This document shows positions 58,908 to 64,000 of a stretch of DNA of 64,000 bases, in pieces. Position 1 is the stretch's first letter. Every line of letters starts with the position of its first letter. Source of the DNA: Uloborus plumipes (lineage: Eukaryota; Arthropoda; Arachnida; Araneae; Uloboridae); the NCBI GenBank assembly GCA_038373865.1, contig JAXGGA010000071.1, positions 124,001-188,000 of the forward strand, in the 5' to 3' direction. The notes below the pieces were generated by a model. That model was not told the origin of the DNA, did not search any database, and was given only the letters and a program-made list of their open reading frames with translations. The translations under genes were made by a program, and so were the position numbers.

Positions 58908-60068
58908 GGGTCAGGTGGGGGAAAGTGGGGCTAAAATCGAGCTTTTTTAAAAACCAGCTCCAAAATCACATGATTAAATTAATTTTAAGGAAACTTTTGA
59001 TGCATTTTATATACATTGGGTTCATATAGATTAAGTATGAAGCAAAACCATTTTATTTTGTTAGATTGTTTTCTCTCAGTGGTACATTTAAAACATCGTG
59101 TGTTGATAGCCCCACTTTCCCCCATGGTGGGGGAAAGTGGGTCTAGTACAGAAATTAGTGAAAATTTAAACAAATATGTGTAAATAATGATTTTGAAGTA
59201 AGCATACAATGAAATTAAAATACCTTAATATCATTTAAAGCTACAAATGCGCTAAAATTATTTTTTATTCGTCATTTAACGAATAAAAACAACGTCATCA
59301 GTTTTATTCTTTTTGCTGTCATTCACAATACTGAAACATTCTAGAACAATCTGCAACTTTGTAATATGTTCGAAAACGTGCCAAATGGCGCCAAGCTTGG
59401 CGACACTTAGTGATTTCTCGCCAAATTAGGCGACAAAATAAATCGCCAAAAGTGATGCCAAACTGGCGATATCTTGTCAATTTCTCGCCAAGCCCATTGA
59501 CACCCATGTTAAACCAATGGCAAAGGAGGAAAAACAGCAAGAAAATAAGTTTTTGCATGTAAATTAGCAAAACAAAAGCCAGTTTTAGCAAGGTAACAAA
59601 AAATAAGCACATAAAATTATAAAAATAGTACCATTTCTGTAATTATGTAACGTCATCGTTAACTTTTAAGAAAGTTCAGCCATAGACCCACTTTACCCCA
59701 CCTCAGAAAACCACTCATAATAAATAGTATTCTAAACTTTGTTTTTACATCTTTATGTGGAGATGATCCTCAGATGTTCTACTACAAGTCGATATCAAAA
59801 TTAATATCATTTGCCAATGAATAAAGCTTCTAGAGGAAAGTTCTTAAACAGCTAATTCTTACATATCATATACAACGACCATAAAAAAGTTTCGTAAACA
59901 TTCAACTCGCTTAGAGTGTTCTAAAACTAACATAAAAGTATTTGCTATGATCTCAATTTATGTCTTAAAAAAAGAATTAACAAAATATTTTAATTAGAAA
60001 AGAGAAAATGGGTGTTTTTCAATATAGCCCCACTTTCCCCCATAGACCCACTTTCCCCTACCTGACCC
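58908..60068. mobile_element. TA-flanked TIR element rich in GGGGAAAGTGGG motifs
   Basis: Ends GGGTCAGGTGGGGGAAAGTG and, inverted, GGGTCAGGTAGGGGAAAGTG. TA lies at 58906-58907 and 60069-60070. Further copies of the motif, in both orientations, lie near 59109, 59130 (together a palindrome CCCCCATGGTGGGGG), 59685, 60027 and 60045. A GCCAAA/TTGGCGA-rich cluster is at 59365-59500. Minus-strand ORFs are domainless. Confidence 0.8.
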
Positions 60069-60070
60069 TA

Positions 60071-61640
60071 AAACATAGTTTTGGACACTTCGCAACCAGT
60101 TTTGAAGTACAGCGGTGAAAACAACTGCAATGAGAGTCAAAGATGGTACTGTAAAAAACTGTCATTCACAGCTGAGCAGGTTAAATTGAACGCCAAGATA
60201 AAATTCTAGTTTCTTGGAATTGGCGTCAGGGTTGCCAAGCTTTTTACGCAGAATTCCAAGAAAAAGTGAAAGTTGGTTGAGGGAAGGACGCGACGGGACA
60301 CTAATTACCACCCAATTCGAATCCTATCAAATGACCGTAGCTCCTCTCCCCACAATGGCCTTGTCTCCCCACACTATGACCGAGAGATTTTATGATCGAG
60401 GCTTCGCGATAAAAGGGGAGATAAGGGACGAGCGAGTGCAGTGGGCAATCCGGACAAATGAGTAGTCATAAAAATTTTTAAAAAAAAAGGAATATTGTAA
60501 GACAACAAAATTTTAACTGCAAGATAAGGCTCTGAACCTCAAGAACGTTTATTTCTTTTTCTTTCTTCATAGAACTCAAATTAGAAATGTAACTGTTCTG
60601 AAGTGATGAGAAAAAAAAATAATAATAATAAACTTTGCAAACGCAAAGTGACATAAAACATTGCTTACATGTGCTTTGGAGGTTAAAAAGAAGTTATTTT
60701 TAATGCAAAAGATGTGTGTGCTTTATTTCTGGATACCAAATTCATCTGAGAAAAGCTGTTTAAATATTTTTCTTTCTTTATTTATTTCCCTGCCCCTTTT
60801 TTTGCCCTAATATTTTGATTATAAAAATTATCATCGTGAAGTTTACTGTAATCTCACCTTTTTTCCTTTTATTTTATTTTTTTACGGAGGTTTTCTTGTC
60901 ATCCCGAAATAGGTCGATGCATTTTTTATTTTTTAGTGATTCAAACGTGCATTTTAAAAGTTGTTGTACTCCACAGGTAACTTCTTGCTTTTTCTATAAT
61001 TCTTTAAAATCGACTTAGATATTTTCTAGCTCGTGTTTTTATCCGTTCACATTTTTCTTTTTCTCTTTTATTAAATCAAAAAATTTGTTAAAGACAAATA
61101 TCATCAAGATCAGTGACAGTTAGTATCAACTAAAACTGCAAGCGATGAGAAAAAAAAAGTTGTGAGACACACAGAATTTTACTCCCCCTCTTATTTTCCT
61201 CTTTCGAACACACATTCTTTCATATTAGAAAATGTAGAGGATATTTTATTTATGTGTTTTATTATTTTACTCGTTTATTTATGTATTTATTTTCAGCACT
61301 TTTACTTTTAAATAATATGCACTAAGATGTGTTTAGGGTGGATCTTACAGAAAAATTATGTCGTGAAATCTCATTAAACTAAAAAATTTTATTTGAACGC
61401 TTCTTTGAAAAAATTATTGATATATTTCACAAACTAAAACATTTTTTGGTGTATTAACCCTTTAACTGTCATGCCCGAGATAGTCTCGGGCACAGCACTG
61501 GTCTGGTGTTCAAAAATGTCACGCCCGAGTATTACTCGGAGTAATTTTTTTCTTTTTTTTTTTTTTGAGTGCATCGTATTGTTGTACCCGAATATATATC
61601 GGGAGACGTTTATTTCGGCTTCATCTCTTTGTCAAACCAG
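60071..61640. other. Interval without supported gene; CCCGAG-rich patch
   Basis: 60190-60470 is GC-richer and holds an 83-codon ORF without a domain. 61454-61600 starts TTAACCCTTTAACTG and contains the hairpin GCCCGAGATAGTCTCGGGC and further CCCGAG/CTCGG copies. It might be the left end of a TTAA-targeting element, but no right end was found. Confidence 0.4.
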
Positions 61641-61648
61641 ACTGTTTC

Positions 61649-61806
61649 CAAGCCCGTCATTTAAGGCCCCCCCCCCTGACTTTGAGAAATCAATGTAGTT
61701 ACATATAAGTGGGCGTGGTTTTGTATGTTTTTCGATGAAATTGCATTGTGTTTGGACCCTTTGCCCCCCCCCCCCCCTCCTGGAAAAACTTGAAATGACG
61801 TCCTTG
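61649..61806. mobile_element. hAT-type MITE, family copy 3 of 3
   Basis: Starts CAAGCCCGTCATTT and ends AAATGACGTCCTTG, flanked by an exact 8-bp duplication ACTGTTTC (61641-61648 and 61807-61814). The interior closely matches copy 1 at 3110-3284. C runs differ in length. Confidence 0.9.
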
Positions 61807-61882
61807 ACTGTTTCTCGGGTTTGTGCTTGGAAAAGTGTTTCCAGTTATACCACACAAGACTGAATTACTGAAAGGTATTCAC

Positions 61883-61928
61883 TTTTATTTATTTTTTTCC
61901 ATTTATTTATTTATTTATTTATTTATTT
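61883..61928. repeat. TTTA simple repeat
   Basis: About 45 bases of TTTA/TTTATTT units. Confidence 0.85.
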
Positions 61929-62162
61929 TTTTCATTTTTAGAAAATAATGCTCCCCTAGAAGCGAACTTTACAACTGCCATGTTGAGTGGCAGCCGCCTC
62001 AAGCAACTATGCAGTGCCTACAAAACTTTAAATATTTTACCCATGTGCTTCAAAATATCAATTTTTAACTTCTAAGTATGTTTTGTTTTGTACCAACATT
62101 TGATTTTTGCAATAAAAAAATTTGACAATTTGTGCACCCAAATCATCAAAATAACTTGACAG

Positions 62163-62463
62163 TGTGGCGGTTCGAAGGAATTTCGTTTAATTTACATAAA
62201 CTATTTTTAGTTCGGAACTTTTAGCCACCCAGCGTGTGGCAACACTTGATATATCTGGATAAAAAGAGCGAGCTTGAAGGTAAGCGCTGCTTCTGCTCGC
62301 GTCATTCGACTGTTGTTACGGCAAGATGCCGTCTTTTTAGTTTTTAAATTATTTTACCTGTAAATACGTTAATAAATGTCATTTTTATCTTAACTGGTTA
62401 TCGATGCTATAATCCTGTGATATTGGATCCTGTGACACGTCATAACAACAACACGCAACCACA
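62163..62463 (+). repeat. Probable 5' LTR, about 301 bp
   Basis: Starts TGTGGCGGTTCG and ends ACGCAACCACA, so the termini are the inverted TGTGG/CCACA. AATAAA at 62371-62376 could be its polyadenylation signal. Extent is inferred from the termini and the adjacent primer site; the second LTR is not in the window. Confidence 0.65.
62371..62376 (+). promoter_or_regulatory. Candidate LTR polyadenylation signal AATAAA
   Basis: AATAAA within the LTR about 90 bases from its 3' end, a usual place for the R region signal. It is a common hexamer in AT-rich DNA, so support is modest. Confidence 0.4.
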
Positions 62464-62464
62464 G

Positions 62465-62482
62465 TGGTGACTCTCGGACGAC
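62465..62482 (+). other. Putative tRNA primer binding site
   Basis: TGGTGACTCTCGGACGAC begins one base after the LTR CA. TGG followed by a purine/pyrimidine block complementary to a tRNA 3' end (CCA) is the expected form. The specific tRNA was not identified. Confidence 0.55.
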
Positions 62483-62565
62483 AGGATTTATCCTGTGTTT
62501 GAACTGCGAACTACTGGGTGAGTGATTTCTTTTTGTCGGTACCTGTCTGTCACTAGTGGTTCAAA

Positions 62566-63381
62566 ATGCCGGATGATAAAACTGAAAAAGAAGAAACTGC
62601 GCCTAATAGGGAAGAAGCTTCAGTTAACAGAATTGGCATGAAAATGCCCAGTTTTTCACCCTTAAATGTCAAATTGTATTTTGCTCAATTGGAAGCAAAT
62701 TTTGCAATTGCGAATATTGTCAGTGAACAGACAAAATATAGCCATTTAATCGCTTCCATTGAAGCAGAGTATCTAACTTATGTATCAGAAATTGTTTTTT
62801 CGCCGCCTGAAAAAAATCCATATACTACGCTAAAAACCAAGTTAATAGAACAGTTCGAGCATTCGGAGAATAGAAAAATTAAAACTTTGCTTCAAGACCT
62901 AACTTTGGGGGATAAAAAACCGTCTCAGCTGTTACATGATATGAGGGAGTTGAGCAATCATAAGTTAGACGACAGCTTTTTGAAAAATCTGTGGTTAAGC
63001 CACCTACCTGCAAATATGCAGGCTATTCTTGCGACTAGTTCTGAAAGTTTAACTCAGTTAGCTGTGATGGCAGATAAAATAGCTGAAGTAGTAACTCTTC
63101 CGTCAGTAGCAGTGGTAAATTCCCCCTCCCCTCAAGCTGAAAATTCAGCAATTTCTCGCTTAGAAAGAGTAGTAGCAGATTTAACTGAACAGGTTCAAAA
63201 ATTATCGACACATAGACCTAGGAGCAGGTTTCGAAAAAAATTTTCAAATTCGCGATCAAGAAGCAAAAGTACTAATCGGAATCAAATTGATTCACAAAAT
63301 TTTTGTTGGTACCATAGGATTTTTTCGGATAAAGCAACAAAATGTAGATCCCCTTGTAATTATAACCAAAAAAACGAGTGA
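62566..63381 (+). CDS. Ty3/gypsy Gag (DUF7041-like) protein, 271 residues
   Basis: Retrotransposon structural protein that would form the cytoplasmic particle. The ATG at 62566 begins MPDDKTEKEE, about 100 bases after the primer site. Residues about 28-110 (PSFSPLNVKLYFAQLEANF...YTTLKTKLIEQF) resemble the arthropod Gag-like DUF7041 domain. The centre has the capsid-like text LWLSHLPANMQAILA. A basic Arg/Ser/Lys stretch follows (about 217-242), then a zinc knuckle variant CWYHRIFSDKATKCRSPC at about 247-264. The frame is intact and ends TGA at 63379-63381. An A AAA AAC heptamer lies just upstream, so pol is probably made by -1 frameshifting. Codon use is less AT-extreme than the flanks. Family call by motif reading, not by search. 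Confidence 0.85.
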   Translation: MPDDKTEKEETAPNREEASVNRIGMKMPSFSPLNVKLYFAQLEANFAIANIVSEQTKYSHLIASIEAEYLTYVSEIVFSPPEKNPYTTLKTKLIEQFEHSENRKIKTLLQDLTLGDKKPSQLLHDMRELSNHKLDDSFLKNLWLSHLPANMQAILATSSESLTQLAVMADKIAEVVTLPSVAVVNSPSPQAENSAISRLERVVADLTEQVQKLSTHRPRSRFRKKFSNSRSRSKSTNRNQIDSQNFCWYHRIFSDKATKCRSPCNYNQKNE

Positions 63382-64000
63382 ATCTGTCAGTGAATGCGAC
63401 GTCAACTGCACAGAAATGTATAAATCGTCGTCTTTTTATCAATGACGTAAATACCGGTACATGTTTTCTTTTGGATACTGGAAGCGATGTGAGTTGCCTT
63501 CCCCGAGGGTATTTTAAGAGTCATAAAGTAAATAATTTTGTTCTTTCGGCTGCGAATAATTCTAGTATTAAAACTTATGGCACAAAATCATTATCCCTAG
63601 ACTTGGGGTTGCGACGAAAATTTCCATGGCAGTTTATTATTGCGGATGTTAGTAAACCAATTATCGGAGCGGATTTTTTGGAACATTACGGCTTAATTGT
63701 TGATATTAAACGTAAATCTCTCACTGATCCACTAACATCTTTAACTTCGAGTGGCCGTACTTCTAAATCTCAAATGCCTGCAATAAAGAGTGTTTCTGGC
63801 AGTTCTAAATTTCATAAATTGTTGCAAGAATTTAAAATTATTACACAGCCCACCGCAGGGTTGCAAACTGAAATCAAACATAATACGTTGCATTACATTC
63901 AGACAACCGGTCCCCCGGTACAATCTCGTGCGCGCCGTTTACACCCGGCACAACTTAAAATTGCGAAAAAGGAATTCGAGTGTATGTTAGAGCGCGGCAT
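63366..64000 (+). CDS. Ty3/gypsy Pol, partial: aspartic protease and start of reverse transcriptase
   Basis: This is the frame -1 relative to gag, overlapping its last codons; it has no needed ATG, as expected for a frameshift product. The active-site motif LLDTGSDVSCLP is encoded with DTG at 63474-63482. The flap and C-terminal protease motif IIGADFLEHYGLIVDI follows at about 63661-63708. A linker precedes HYIQTTGPPVQSRARRL (about 63892-63942), the usual stretch just before the RT fingers in gypsy Pol. Then comes QLKIAKKEFECMLERG, where the window ends. No stop codon occurs from 63366 to 64000. RT catalytic YVDD, RNase H and integrase would lie outside the window. Confidence 0.85.
63369..63375 (+). 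promoter_or_regulatory. -1 ribosomal frameshift slippery heptamer A AAA AAC
   Basis: The heptamer AAAAAAC lies in the correct phase: gag codons read AAA AAC before GAG TGA, and slipping back one base enters the pol frame that is open from 63366. The gag stop lies three bases downstream of the heptamer. A downstream pseudoknot or stem was not established by eye. Confidence 0.7.

Larger units (their letters stand above)
62163..64000 (+). mobile_element. Ty3/gypsy LTR retrotransposon, 5' part (runs off the window)
   Basis: 5' LTR, putative primer binding site, gag, a -1 frameshift signal and an open protease/RT frame appear in the standard order with standard spacing. No stop breaks gag or the visible pol. 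The 3' LTR is outside the window, so integrity and the target duplication cannot be checked. Confidence 0.85.

Noticed and set aside
60214..60465. 83-residue ORF in GC-richer DNA
   Set aside because: No motif, no neighbours; noncoding explanation is simpler.

Overview
The window is AT-rich eukaryotic DNA packed with transposons. I find no intact host gene, rRNA, tRNA, CRISPR array or operon. An arthropod, most likely a spider or other arachnid, is suggested by three things: a Helitron-like family whose ends carry ACTTTCTTCTATATCT, a DUF4817/Tc1-mariner type transposase, and a Ty3/gypsy Gag ending in a CWYH...KC..PC knuckle. That assignment rests on family knowledge, not on a search.

Layout. 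1-1582 is a near-complete long palindrome. 1830-2948 is a 1119-bp terminal-inverted-repeat element with 5-bp target duplications. 3110-3284 is a small hAT-type MITE. 6183-14133 is a nest: a minus-strand Helitron split by a Tc1/mariner-like element (6394-10056), whose transposase gene is itself broken by a second copy of the 1119-bp element (7921-9039) and by a TA-flanked MITE (7137-7364). Further right in the same Helitron lie an inverted repeat (11215-11582), an inverted-duplicated mariner remnant (11670-12420) and a second Helitron (12463-13477). 14-29 kb is mostly unremarkable AT-rich DNA with a TTAA-flanked element (17271-17951), a duplicated block (18490-19395) and a 3-kb inverted repeat (21894-24855). 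29235-31036 holds a decayed Tc1 element abutting two sister MITEs.

34893-40071 is a hAT element with an exact 8-bp target duplication (CTACAGGG). It has a ZMYM1-like transposase pseudogene, a minisatellite where the N-terminal half should be, and three nested insertions (two MITEs and one Helitron-like element). 42-48 kb holds a pogo-like MITE, a long TG microsatellite, a decayed mariner transposase and a second Helitron-like copy. 50-52 kb has two related long hairpins. A tRNA-derived SINE lies at 53.5-53.7 kb. 58.7-60.1 kb has two well-bounded TIR elements. The right edge (62163-64000) is the 5' part of a Ty3/gypsy LTR retrotransposon: LTR, putative PBS, intact gag, an A AAA AAC slippery site, and an open pol frame running off the end. 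It is the only apparently intact coding module.

The coding regions do not cooperate as a pathway. They belong to independent selfish elements of different ages, and the nesting gives their relative order. I see no convincing new molecular system. The best novelty candidates are the 1119-bp element with internal GTCAAGTCCGTTACC iterons and 5-bp duplications, the mariner with two inverted copies of its own 3' end, and the related hairpins at 50-52 kb.
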